Of a DNA stretch of 64,000 nt, positions 9,932 to 17,801 are shown one piece after another. This stretch comes from Paludibacteraceae bacterium (GTDB lineage Bacteria; Bacteroidota; Bacteroidia; Bacteroidales; Paludibacteraceae): NCBI GenBank assembly GCA_017962085.1, contig JAGCWA010000014.1, positions 1 to 64,000 on the forward strand, read 5' to 3'. Below the pieces are notes generated by a model that saw nothing but the letters and a program-made list of their open reading frames with translations, was not told the origin of the DNA and did not search any database. Every line of letters begins with the position of its first letter. The first letter of the stretch is position 1. A program made the translations under genes and the position numbers.

Positions 9932-11179
9932 ATGAATTTAGAACTGTTCATCGCGAAACGCATCCATTTCGAAAAAAGAGGCGAGAAAAATGTTCCTCGT
10001 CCTATCGTGCGTATTGTGATGAACGGAATCGTGGTGAGCATCATGGTCATGCTGGTCGCCGTCGGCATCCTAAACGGATTCAAGACCGAAGTGAGGGAGA
10101 AGCTGATCGGGTTCGGTAGCCATATACAAATCTCCTCCTCCGTCAGCAACCAAACCTATGAGACACAGCCCATCCAGATCGGGCAAGGCATCATAGACTC
10201 CCTAAACGCTCTCCCTGACGTCAAACATGCGCAGTACTTCGCCACTCAGCCTTGCATCCTGAAGGCGGGCGACATCATCCAAGGGTGCGTGCTCAAAGGC
10301 ATCGACAAGGACTACGAATGGAACTTCTTCCGCAACAACCTGAAGGAAGGGGAACTCTTCATGGTCAACGACACCGCCACGACCAACCAGACAATCATTT
10401 CGAAGAAGATCGCCAACCTCCTCGAGCTGAAGGTGAACGACAAATACCTCGCCTACTTCATCATCGACGGGAAGGTGCGGGCCAGACAACTGACCGTGAG
10501 CGGCATCTACGAAACCGGCTTCCTGGACTACGACAAGCTATTCATCATAGGCGACATCAAGCATGTGCGGAAACTGAACGGATGGGAAGACGACCAATGC
10601 AGCGGCGTGGAAATCCTCATCAACGACTTCAACCAATTGGACAAAGCGCAGCAACAGGTGTTCGACGTCGTCGGCAACCAATACGACAACAACGGCAACT
10701 ACTACCTGATGAAGACCATCAAGCAGATCAACCCGCAAATCTTCAGCTGGCTAGACTTGCTGAACACGAACGTGGTCATCATACTGGTTCTCATGACCCT
10801 TGTCGCTGGCTTCACCATCATCTCCGGACTGCTGATCCTCATCCTAGAGCGCACCAACATGATAGGCATGATGAAAGCCATGGGAGCGACCAACAAAAGC
10901 ATTTGGAAGATATTCTTCTATCACACATTTTTCCTGATAGGGAAAGGCATCCTGATCGGCAACGTGGTAGGCATCACGGTCTGCTATCTGCTCCAAAAGC
11001 ACCAGATCCTTCCCCTCAATGCGGACGATTATTACGTGAGTTTCGTTCCAGCCCACCTGAATCTGACCCACATCATCATCGTGAACATCTGCACGATCCT
11101 CGTCTCCGCAGCCATCCTCCATATTCCGACCAATATCATTGCGAAAATATCACCCATCAAATCGATTAAATTCGACTAA
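9932..11179 (+). CDS. FtsX-like ABC transporter permease (LolC/LolE type)
   Basis: Inner-membrane permease of the MacB/FtsX/Lol family, 415 residues. It has one transmembrane segment near residues 28-50 (MNGIVVSIMVMLVAVGIL), a large periplasmic domain with GFGSHIQISS, and three C-terminal segments (VVIILVLMTLVAGFTIISGL onward) with ERTNMIGMMKAMGA, the coupling region to the ATPase. LolC/E proteins extract lipoproteins from the inner membrane. No LolD ATPase gene is adjacent. It overlaps the open frame upstream of tgt, whose real start is 13 bp after this stop. Confidence 0.88.
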   Translation: MNLELFIAKRIHFEKRGEKNVPRPIVRIVMNGIVVSIMVMLVAVGILNGFKTEVREKLIGFGSHIQISSSVSNQTYETQPIQIGQGIIDSLNALPDVKHAQYFATQPCILKAGDIIQGCVLKGIDKDYEWNFFRNNLKEGELFMVNDTATTNQTIISKKIANLLELKVNDKYLAYFIIDGKVRARQLTVSGIYETGFLDYDKLFIIGDIKHVRKLNGWEDDQCSGVEILINDFNQLDKAQQQVFDVVGNQYDNNGNYYLMKTIKQINPQIFSWLDLLNTNVVIILVLMTLVAGFTIISGLLILILERTNMIGMMKAMGATNKSIWKIFFYHTFFLIGKGILIGNVVGITVCYLLQKHQILPLNADDYYVSFVPAHLNLTHIIIVNICTILVSAAILHIPTNIIAKISPIKSIKFD

Positions 11180-11192
11180 AAGGACACAAGAC

Positions 11193-12323
11193 ATGAAGTT
11201 TGAACTACAACATACGGACGCCAAATGCCACGCCAGAGCTGGTCTCATCACAACGGACCATGGCGAGATCGAGACCCCCATATTCATGCCGGTCGGCACA
11301 TTGGGCTCTGTCAAAGGTGTCCATACCAGGGAGATCAAGGAAGATATAAAAGCCCAAATCATCTTGGGCAACACCTACCACCTCTACCTCCGTCCAGGCC
11401 TGAAAATACTCGAGCAAGCGGGCGGACTGCATAAGTTCAACGGATGGGACAAACCCATCCTGACGGACAGCGGAGGATTCCAAGTCTTCTCCCTATCCGA
11501 CAATAGGAAACTGACGGAAGAGGGTTGCACGTTCCGCTCCCACATCGACGGTTCCAAGCATATCTTCACGCCGGAAAACGTGGTGGACACGCAGCGCATC
11601 ATCGGTGCGGACATCATCATGGCGCTCGACGAATGCACCCCGGGAACGGCCGACTACAACTACGCCAAAAAGTCTTGGGAACGTACCCAACGATGGCTGG
11701 TGCGCGGACTCAAGCACTTCGACGAGACGGAGCCGAAATATGGCTATAGCCAAACATTCTTCCCTATCGTACAAGGTTGCACCTACAAGGACCTCCGCCA
11801 ACGCTCGGCCGAATTCATCGCCGAACAAGGACGTGAAGGTAATGCCATAGGCGGACTGGCGGTGGGAGAACCCGCCGAAGTGATGTACGAGATGATCGAA
11901 GTGGTGAACGAGATACTACCGACGGACAAGCCCCGTTACCTAATGGGAGTGGGAACGCCCGTCAACATACTGGAGGGCATCGAGAGAGGCGTGGACATGT
12001 TCGACTGCGTCATGCCTACCCGCAACGGACGCAACGGCATGCTCTTCACCAAACAGGGAATCATGAACATGAGGAACCTGAAGTGGGCGAACGACTTCTC
12101 CCCTATCGAAGCGGACGGCGCCTCCTACGTGGACACCGCCTACAGCAGAGCCTACCTACGCCACCTCTTCATCGCGGAGGAACTATTAGCCCTGCAGATA
12201 GCCTCCATCCACAACCTCGCCTTCTACCTCTGGCTGGTCAAAGAGGCAAGGAAACATATTTTAGCGGATGACTTCTCCACTTGGAAAGCATCCATGGTAA
12301 AACAACTTAGCGTAAGATTATGA
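11193..12323 (+). CDS. tgt: tRNA-guanine transglycosylase (queuosine pathway), zinc cysteines absent
   Basis: Exchanges guanine-34 in GUN-anticodon tRNAs for a queuine precursor or queuine. The 376-residue TIM barrel shows DSGGFQVFSLS, DIIMALDECTP, GGLAVGEPAEVMYEM and the nucleophile region FDCVMPTRNGRNG. Odd: the zinc-site motif CxCxxC is replaced by G309-x-S311-xx-D314 (EADGASYVDTAYSRAYLRHL), although the following histidine in ASIHNL remains. The start at 11193 (MKFELQHTD) follows the permease stop by 13 bp; the open frame to 11139 overlaps that gene. It overlaps the next gene by ATGA. Confidence 0.94.
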   Translation: MKFELQHTDAKCHARAGLITTDHGEIETPIFMPVGTLGSVKGVHTREIKEDIKAQIILGNTYHLYLRPGLKILEQAGGLHKFNGWDKPILTDSGGFQVFSLSDNRKLTEEGCTFRSHIDGSKHIFTPENVVDTQRIIGADIIMALDECTPGTADYNYAKKSWERTQRWLVRGLKHFDETEPKYGYSQTFFPIVQGCTYKDLRQRSAEFIAEQGREGNAIGGLAVGEPAEVMYEMIEVVNEILPTDKPRYLMGVGTPVNILEGIERGVDMFDCVMPTRNGRNGMLFTKQGIMNMRNLKWANDFSPIEADGASYVDTAYSRAYLRHLFIAEELLALQIASIHNLAFYLWLVKEARKHILADDFSTWKASMVKQLSVRL

Positions 12324-13471
12324 AGCAACAAGGGACACAGGAGAACGGTATGATCCAAAAATTCAGAGCAGAAGGCTTCTCATGGGAAGACATCCGTCTG
12401 AAACGATACGACTGGTACATCATCAAGAAATTCCTGGGCGCATTTTTCCTCGCCATCATACTGATCATCAGTATCGCGGTCGTGTTTGACATCTCCGAGA
12501 AAATCGACGACTTCATGGAGCACGAAGCCCCATTAAAGGCTATCGTATTCAACTATTACCTCAACTTCATCCCTTACTACGCTAACCTATTCAGCCCATT
12601 GTTCACCTTTATCGCGGTGATTTTCTTCACCTCCAAATTGGCGAACAACTCGGAAATCATCGCCACATACGCATCCGGCATCAGCTTCTACCGCATCACG
12701 GTGCCATACATGATATCCGCAGGAGTCATCGCCTTGATGACCTTTATTCTAAGCGGTTATATCATTCCGCCCGCCAACGTGGAACGTATTGATTTCCAAG
12801 AGGAATACATCAAGAAAAAGAAAAAGGACAATGTCCTGAAGGTGCAAATGGAGGTCTCCCCCAACGAGATCCTCTACATCGACTATTTTGACAGGGAATT
12901 GAACAAGGGACACCGCGTCTCCATGGATGTCTACAAGGACAAATCCATCATCTCCCGCATCACAGCCCAAAACATCATCTGGGACGGTGACCACTCCTGG
13001 CATTACGTTAAATACACCAAACGTGATTTCAACGGATTGTACGAATCCATCACGAAGGGTGACACGATGAACGTGACCCTCAACATCATCCCCGATGATT
13101 TCTTCATCTTCCCTGGCATGCAGGAGCAGATGAACAACAAGGAGTTGAAGGTCTACATAGAGCGACAACGGACACGAGGCATCGGCAACATCAAGAACTT
13201 TGAGCTGGAATACGAGAAACGTTACGCCTTCCCGTTCGCCGCCTTCATCCTGACCATCATAGGTCTTTCGCTCTCATCAAAGAAAGTGAAGGGTGGCATG
13301 GGCCTCAACTTGGCGTTAGGTCTGTTGTTGAGTATCTTGTATATTCTATTCTACTCCATCTCGTCCACCTTCACGGTCAATGGTTCGCTCTCCCCGATGC
13401 TGGCGACATGGATGCCAAACGTGGTCTTCTCCATCATTGCGGCGATCCTATATCGAAGAGCGCCGAAATAA
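12320..13471 (+). CDS. LptF/LptG-family permease (YjgP/YjgQ)
   Basis: Inner-membrane component family of the LPS export machine Lpt, 383 residues. Membrane segments lie near residues 30-55, 75-100 and 115-140, followed by a beta-rich periplasmic domain (about 150-280) and C-terminal segments from about 295 to 380, as in LptF/G. Its start overlaps the tgt stop (ATGA), so translation is probably coupled; the tgt-YjgP/Q pairing is common in Bacteroidetes. The first ten residues may be extra, with M11 as an alternative start. Which of LptF or LptG it is cannot be told. Confidence 0.88.
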   Translation: MKQQGTQENGMIQKFRAEGFSWEDIRLKRYDWYIIKKFLGAFFLAIILIISIAVVFDISEKIDDFMEHEAPLKAIVFNYYLNFIPYYANLFSPLFTFIAVIFFTSKLANNSEIIATYASGISFYRITVPYMISAGVIALMTFILSGYIIPPANVERIDFQEEYIKKKKKDNVLKVQMEVSPNEILYIDYFDRELNKGHRVSMDVYKDKSIISRITAQNIIWDGDHSWHYVKYTKRDFNGLYESITKGDTMNVTLNIIPDDFFIFPGMQEQMNNKELKVYIERQRTRGIGNIKNFELEYEKRYAFPFAAFILTIIGLSLSSKKVKGGMGLNLALGLLLSILYILFYSISSTFTVNGSLSPMLATWMPNVVFSIIAAILYRRAPK

Positions 13472-13519
13472 CGGACTGGTTTTATCACTGATTCTCTAAC
13501 GAAACATAAATCATGACAT

Positions 13520-14026
13520 ATGGACCAAAAATATAAATGGATTATTGTCTTCATCTGCATTTTAATTGTTAAAGGGGTGGTTAAACACATAAAATCAGAA
13601 ACGAATACCCCAGAGACTCAGAATGAGAATATTACAGAGATACAAAAGGATACAACACATTGGGGAAATGGGAAGGTAGACAGCATATCAGAAGATCAGT
13701 TCATCACGTTAGTGGCTGATTTTAACACGGATAAAGAGAAATACATAGGAGAAGGGCCAGCTTTTGTGGATATTTTCACGACATGGTGCGGTCCATGCAG
13801 GCAACTCGCTCCCACCATTGAAGCATTAGCGGAAAGTTGTGCAGGAACGATTCAGTTCTACAAATTGGATTTAGACGAAAACCGCAACCTTGCCGAAGCC
13901 TATGGCATTCATTACATACCCTACATCCTATATTGCGACAGTTCTAAAATCCAGCACATTTCGCCGCAAGAGATGATGATCATCATCCAAAAGATCCAAT
14001 CGCAAAAGAATAATAGTAATTACTAA
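13520..14026 (+). CDS. Membrane-anchored thioredoxin-fold protein
   Basis: Predicted periplasm-facing thiol-disulfide oxidoreductase, 168 residues. An N-terminal hydrophobic segment (WIIVFICILIVKGVV) acts as an anchor or signal, followed by a linker and a thioredoxin domain with the active site W89-C90-G91-P92-C93 in FTTWCGPCRQLAP and the cis-proline region HYIPYILY. The CGPC motif is that of reducing thioredoxins. The substrate is unknown. It lies 48 bp after the permease and could be on the same transcript. Confidence 0.88.
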   Translation: MDQKYKWIIVFICILIVKGVVKHIKSETNTPETQNENITEIQKDTTHWGNGKVDSISEDQFITLVADFNTDKEKYIGEGPAFVDIFTTWCGPCRQLAPTIEALAESCAGTIQFYKLDLDENRNLAEAYGIHYIPYILYCDSSKIQHISPQEMMIIIQKIQSQKNNSNY

Positions 14027-14101
14027 AGAATCTTACAAAAACAGAATGACTATCAACCCACAAACAAAAATATCCTTGGGTTAAAAATCATGTCATTTAG
14101 A

Positions 14102-14132
14102 TTGTTTTGTGTATATAAAAATGATATATTTG
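14102..14132 (+). promoter_or_regulatory. Bacteroidetes promoter (-33 TTG and -7 TATATTTG) for the LRR-Sel1 gene
   Basis: TTG at 14102-14104, a 20-bp spacer, then TATATTTG at 14125-14132. Predicted transcription starts near 14139, leaving about 80 nt of leader to ATG 14222 and excluding the ATG at 14090. Confidence 0.65.
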
Positions 14133-14221
14133 AAGTATTACAGCAAGTTCTTCTGATGGGTTCGTCATACCCGGCCGCGAGCAATGAGGAACAAGCCTTA
14201 CCAAACATAAAAGGAGGGAAC

Positions 14222-16963
14222 ATGTCAAGCAGCAATATAACACAGGAAGGGACAATAATCATTCCTGCAGAGGGTGTCACCCAAATTGGTGGAAATGAAT
14301 ACTATAAGAACGCCGACCTCGTAAACGTCATCATCCGGGAAGGCGTGACAAAGATCGGTCGTACTGCCTTTCAACATTGCCCCAACCTTGTATCGGTAAA
14401 ACTACCCAACTCACTGAAGGAAATACAATCCAGTGCTTTCGAATCCTGTCCGTTGTTGAGCGACATCACCCTACCCGACGGTCTTACAGGATTAGGGTCC
14501 GATGCTTTCAGGGGCTGCTCCAAACTTAAGGAAATAACAATTCCCCCATCGATAACCCATTTGAATGACAGCATATTTTCCGGATGCTCAAGTCTTGAGA
14601 GAGCCACACTTCCTGAAAACATAGAAATCATACCCTTTTCATTTTTCGGGAAGGCGACCAGCTTGAAGGAGGTGAACCTGCCCAAAGGGTTGAAAGAGAT
14701 CGGCATTGGCGCTTTTGAGGGGTGTACAAGTCTGACATCGATAGATTTACCCGACACCATAGAGAAGATATCCTTCATCGCTTTCAAAGGGTGTACCGCG
14801 CTTTCAAGCATCAAGTTACCTGAATCACTGACCATATTAGAAGATTGCGTCTTCGAGGATTGCACCAGTCTGGCCCAAGTGGAACTGCCAGCCCAACTCC
14901 TCTCCATGGAGGGCAACACATTCCCCCAAACGACGGAAATACTCATTAACCCTCAAAGCAAGTATCTTCGGAAGAAAAAAAACATGATCCTAAGTGCTGA
15001 CGGGAAGAAACTAATCGCATATAGCTCTGATTCAGAGGACATAACGATACCAGACGGCGTAACCTTCATTGGGAACCGTGCGTTTTCCAAAAACCAACAC
15101 ATTAAGAGCATCACAATCCCCAATAGCGTGGAGAATTTGGGGAATTTCTGTTTTGAAGAATGCGAATCGTTGCAGCGTGTGACCCTGGGGGTCGGAATGA
15201 AAGAGATAAAGAGATATGCCTTCCACAAATGTCATAATTTGGAGTCCATCAACCTGCCGAACGCCCTTAAAAGCATTGGCGAAGCAGCATTTAAGAAGTG
15301 TACAAGTATAAAGGAAATCAAGATTCCATCACTGGTAACCGAGATTGACGATGAAGCCTTTTCCAACTGTTCGGGATTGACTCAACTAACCATCGAATCG
15401 GACTGTGATTTACATAGAAACGCTTTCACTGATTGCGTGAAACTCGAATCCGCCGATTTGGCGTCCAGGAATATTGGTAGCTACGCCTTCTACAAATGCG
15501 GCGCCCTAACCTCCGTAAACTTGAAGGAGAGCGTTAAAAGCATTTCAATCCACGCATTCAGTTGTTGCGATAATCTAAAATCCGTTTACATAGCCACTTT
15601 CAAAAAAACAATTGGGGGACAAATTTTTGTAGAACATAGCAATGCGAATAACATAGAATTAAGCAAAGAGAGCCCATGGATGAAAGTGACGGAAGAAGCC
15701 TTCCAAAAAGTCCGTGATTTAGCGAAACAAGGCGATGCGAAGGCTCAAAAAAAATTGGGGGACTACTACTTCAACGGGGAAGGTGTCACCAAAAATTATG
15801 CCGCTGCCATAAAATGCTATCTCCAATCCGCCAAACAAGGCTATGTGCACGCACAATGGTCTATGGCATGGTGCTACACCTATGGCTATGGCGTGAAAAA
15901 CGACTACAAATTGGCCCTCGAATGGGCACGCTTGGCGGCAAAACAAGAACACGCCGGCGCACAACTCCTAATAGGAAACTTCTATGAGAAGGGGCAATAT
16001 CTGATGCAGAACTACGAAATGGCGGCGAAATGGTACCGTAAATCGTTGAAAAACGGCAATCAAGATGCGGCCCAGAGGCTGGATAAACTGAGACGAAACG
16101 GGTCAATTCTTCCGGCCAACGCCGAGGAACTGAACGACGAGACTTTCGGGACCATCTACCACAATGGGGGAAACAAATGGATATGCAAGTCAACAGAAAC
16201 CTTCACCGAGAAGGAAACCCCTTTCGACATAGAACTGGAAGGATCAAAAACGGAGGGAATATCGGATGCACAACACAAGGCATACGCTGATTACCTGCAG
16301 AATAAAGAGAAATTTTTCGAAGAGGTCCAACAGAAAGCGAAGAAACTCTATCGGGGAGCAAACGATAAGACGAAAAACAAATTGATTCCTCTGGTGCTCT
16401 ATATAGACAGAGAAGGCAACTACGGATGGAAATGCCACAAATCCTGGGGAGGAGATCCTATTGCGGTCATCCTATCCGACGGACCCGTTCAAATGGCTAA
16501 GACCTACATCCTGTATCATTACGATAGAGTGAAAACGTCCTGCGCAGATAAGGATTGGCAAGCGGAAGATAGCGCATACATGAATCTATTCGGAGAAATC
16601 ACAGGATTAACCATCCATCGATCAGAGTACGAAGAAGATGAGGACGACCTCTCCGAAAAAGAGACAGAACTCGTGTCATGGCTGACCACCGAACTAAACA
16701 CGGAAGAGATCATAAAGGATGTGGTAGACTACTGCAACACCAGCTACGAGATGTGGTGCGACAAAAGGATAACAGCGGAGGACCTGCTCGATGAAGTTGC
16801 GATAAACTCCATCTACCTCAATGTCACATCTGCGGAAGATAACGAATACTTATGCGATATATTTCTGACTGGTGAATGCCAAGCCGACGAAGAGCACGGC
16901 ATCTCAATCGGATTCAGGAACAAAAAGCTTCATCAAATCAGCGAGGAAGGCGATGCATTCTAA
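14222..16963 (+). CDS. Large BspA-type leucine-rich repeat protein with Sel1 repeats and an unnamed C-terminal region, probably cytoplasmic
   Basis: 913 residues from ATG 14222, preceded by AAGGAGGGAAC, an unusually good Shine-Dalgarno site for this phylum. No signal peptide is present. Residues 1 to about 480 hold some 17 LRRs of 23 residues (consensus LpxsltxIgxxAFxgCxsLxx, LRR_5/TpLRR) in two blocks split by a short insert. Three Sel1-like repeats follow (about 497-610; AKQGDAKAQKKLGDYY and similar). The last 270 residues are acidic and end in EEHGISIGFRNKKLHQI; they loosely recall DUF/immunity-like domains, but I do not recognise them with confidence. Both repeat types are protein-binding scaffolds. 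Its role is unknown. Confidence 0.85.
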   Translation: MSSSNITQEGTIIIPAEGVTQIGGNEYYKNADLVNVIIREGVTKIGRTAFQHCPNLVSVKLPNSLKEIQSSAFESCPLLSDITLPDGLTGLGSDAFRGCSKLKEITIPPSITHLNDSIFSGCSSLERATLPENIEIIPFSFFGKATSLKEVNLPKGLKEIGIGAFEGCTSLTSIDLPDTIEKISFIAFKGCTALSSIKLPESLTILEDCVFEDCTSLAQVELPAQLLSMEGNTFPQTTEILINPQSKYLRKKKNMILSADGKKLIAYSSDSEDITIPDGVTFIGNRAFSKNQHIKSITIPNSVENLGNFCFEECESLQRVTLGVGMKEIKRYAFHKCHNLESINLPNALKSIGEAAFKKCTSIKEIKIPSLVTEIDDEAFSNCSGLTQLTIESDCDLHRNAFTDCVKLESADLASRNIGSYAFYKCGALTSVNLKESVKSISIHAFSCCDNLKSVYIATFKKTIGGQIFVEHSNANNIELSKESPWMKVTEEAFQKVRDLAKQGDAKAQKKLGDYYFNGEGVTKNYAAAIKCYLQSAKQGYVHAQWSMAWCYTYGYGVKNDYKLALEWARLAAKQEHAGAQLLIGNFYEKGQYLMQNYEMAAKWYRKSLKNGNQDAAQRLDKLRRNGSILPANAEELNDETFGTIYHNGGNKWICKSTETFTEKETPFDIELEGSKTEGISDAQHKAYADYLQNKEKFFEEVQQKAKKLYRGANDKTKNKLIPLVLYIDREGNYGWKCHKSWGGDPIAVILSDGPVQMAKTYILYHYDRVKTSCADKDWQAEDSAYMNLFGEITGLTIHRSEYEEDEDDLSEKETELVSWLTTELNTEEIIKDVVDYCNTSYEMWCDKRITAEDLLDEVAINSIYLNVTSAEDNEYLCDIFLTGECQADEEHGISIGFRNKKLHQISEEGDAF

Positions 16964-17022
16964 GCGTCGGAAAGGAATCCATAATCACCAATGTATGGAT
17001 TTTTATTCATTTCTGGAGAAAA

Positions 17023-17388
17023 TCACTTACTACTTCTTATCAAAAAAAACAAAGGAAGTAAAAAGATCATAAAAAACAATCCTATGCCCGCCCCTATATA
17101 TGCAGGGTATATTAAGTTTTTCCAATACATAAATCCGATTATCAGCATAGAGATCAGGAACAGTTTAAAACCAAGTTTCTCTTTCCATAAAAGTAGAGAG
17201 AGGCCAATACCTATGCCACCCAAAACCGCACATAACACCAGCGAACTATCGGGAAACATGACAACATACAAGGCGTCCGTGAAATGATAGCAATAGAGCA
17301 GATAGATTGACTCTATCATCAAACATGCATGCATGACCAGTGCCATCCATGCTACAATTCTCTGCGCCATACGACCGATTATCTTCAT
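17023..17388 (-). CDS. Small integral membrane protein (paralogue of 19491-19808)
   Basis: 121 residues with about four hydrophobic segments (IVAWMALVMHACLMIESIYL, VVMFPDSSLVLCAVLGGIG, LFLISMLIIGFMYW, IGLFFMIFLLPLFFLI). It is clearly homologous to the protein at 19491-19808: both share LLWKEKL, YHFT.ALY, and the GIGIxLSLL core. Function is unknown. It has its own -7 box at 17407. It ends 59 bp from the convergent LRR-Sel1 gene. Confidence 0.7.
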   Translation of the reverse strand: MKIIGRMAQRIVAWMALVMHACLMIESIYLLYCYHFTDALYVVMFPDSSLVLCAVLGGIGIGLSLLLWKEKLGFKLFLISMLIIGFMYWKNLIYPAYIGAGIGLFFMIFLLPLFFLIRSSK

Positions 17389-17406
17389 CTTTAGAATTTA
17401 TTTCCT

Positions 17407-17414
17407 CAAATTTA
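17407..17414 (-). promoter_or_regulatory. -7 box for the small membrane protein
   Basis: Minus strand TAAATTTG, matching TAnnTTTG, 19 bp before the start at 17388. Confidence 0.5.
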
Positions 17415-17481
17415 GGGATAAAAAAAAAATAATAGGCTATTCCCTCTTCAAAAACATAAAATTCGGGTCTTGGCACTATGT

Positions 17482-17739
17482 TCAGACTTGTTTCGTGGGG
17501 ATTATATCTTTCCACCTCCCTACCGACAGAAGTCCCAGCGCCTCAAAAAAGGCCTCATAGTCAGCGATCATTTTTTCAAACCCATACCACTTCATGCGTT
17601 CCCGGTTCTCCGCTAAGATCTCCCCTAAAAGTTTTATCACGGCCTCTTTCTCTGCGCCATGGGAAGCCCAAAATCCGCACTCCATATATCGTCTAACGAA
17701 TCCAAAACGTTCCACAATAAATACGCACTTCCCAACCAA
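17482..17739 (-). CDS. Small hypothetical protein, possibly a gene remnant
   Basis: An 85-codon frame that begins with TTG at 17739 or with ATG at 17685 (MECGFWASHGAEKEAVIK, 67 residues). Composition is natural (charged, Trp/Tyr-rich: RMKWYGFEKMIADYEAFF). There is no promoter box or family I recognise. Directly upstream lies the TTAACTC minisatellite and a fragment of the interspersed repeat, so the original 5' part may have been lost. It could be a truncated gene rather than an active one. Confidence 0.35.
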   Translation of the reverse strand: MVGKCVFIVERFGFVRRYMECGFWASHGAEKEAVIKLLGEILAENRERMKWYGFEKMIADYEAFFEALGLLSVGRWKDIIPTKQV

Positions 17740-17755
17740 TTCTTAACTCTTAATT

Positions 17756-17801
17756 ATCCCCGCCTCTGCCTGTGATGTGTTCGCCCATTCTGGGCTTAGT
17801 G
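17756..17801. repeat. Interspersed palindromic repeat, partial copy
   Basis: Shares GCCTGTGATGTG, TTCGCCCATTCTGGGCTTAG and flanking bases with the copies at 25881-26064 and (inverted) 34867-35047. It overlaps the end of the adjacent LRR gene: the TTA giving that gene's stop codon lies inside the repeat. Confidence 0.6.

Noticed and set aside
10252-11169. A 305-codon plus-strand open frame inside the FtsX-like permease gene
   Set aside because: Arg/His/Gln-rich translation without domains; it is a frame shadow of the real permease gene.
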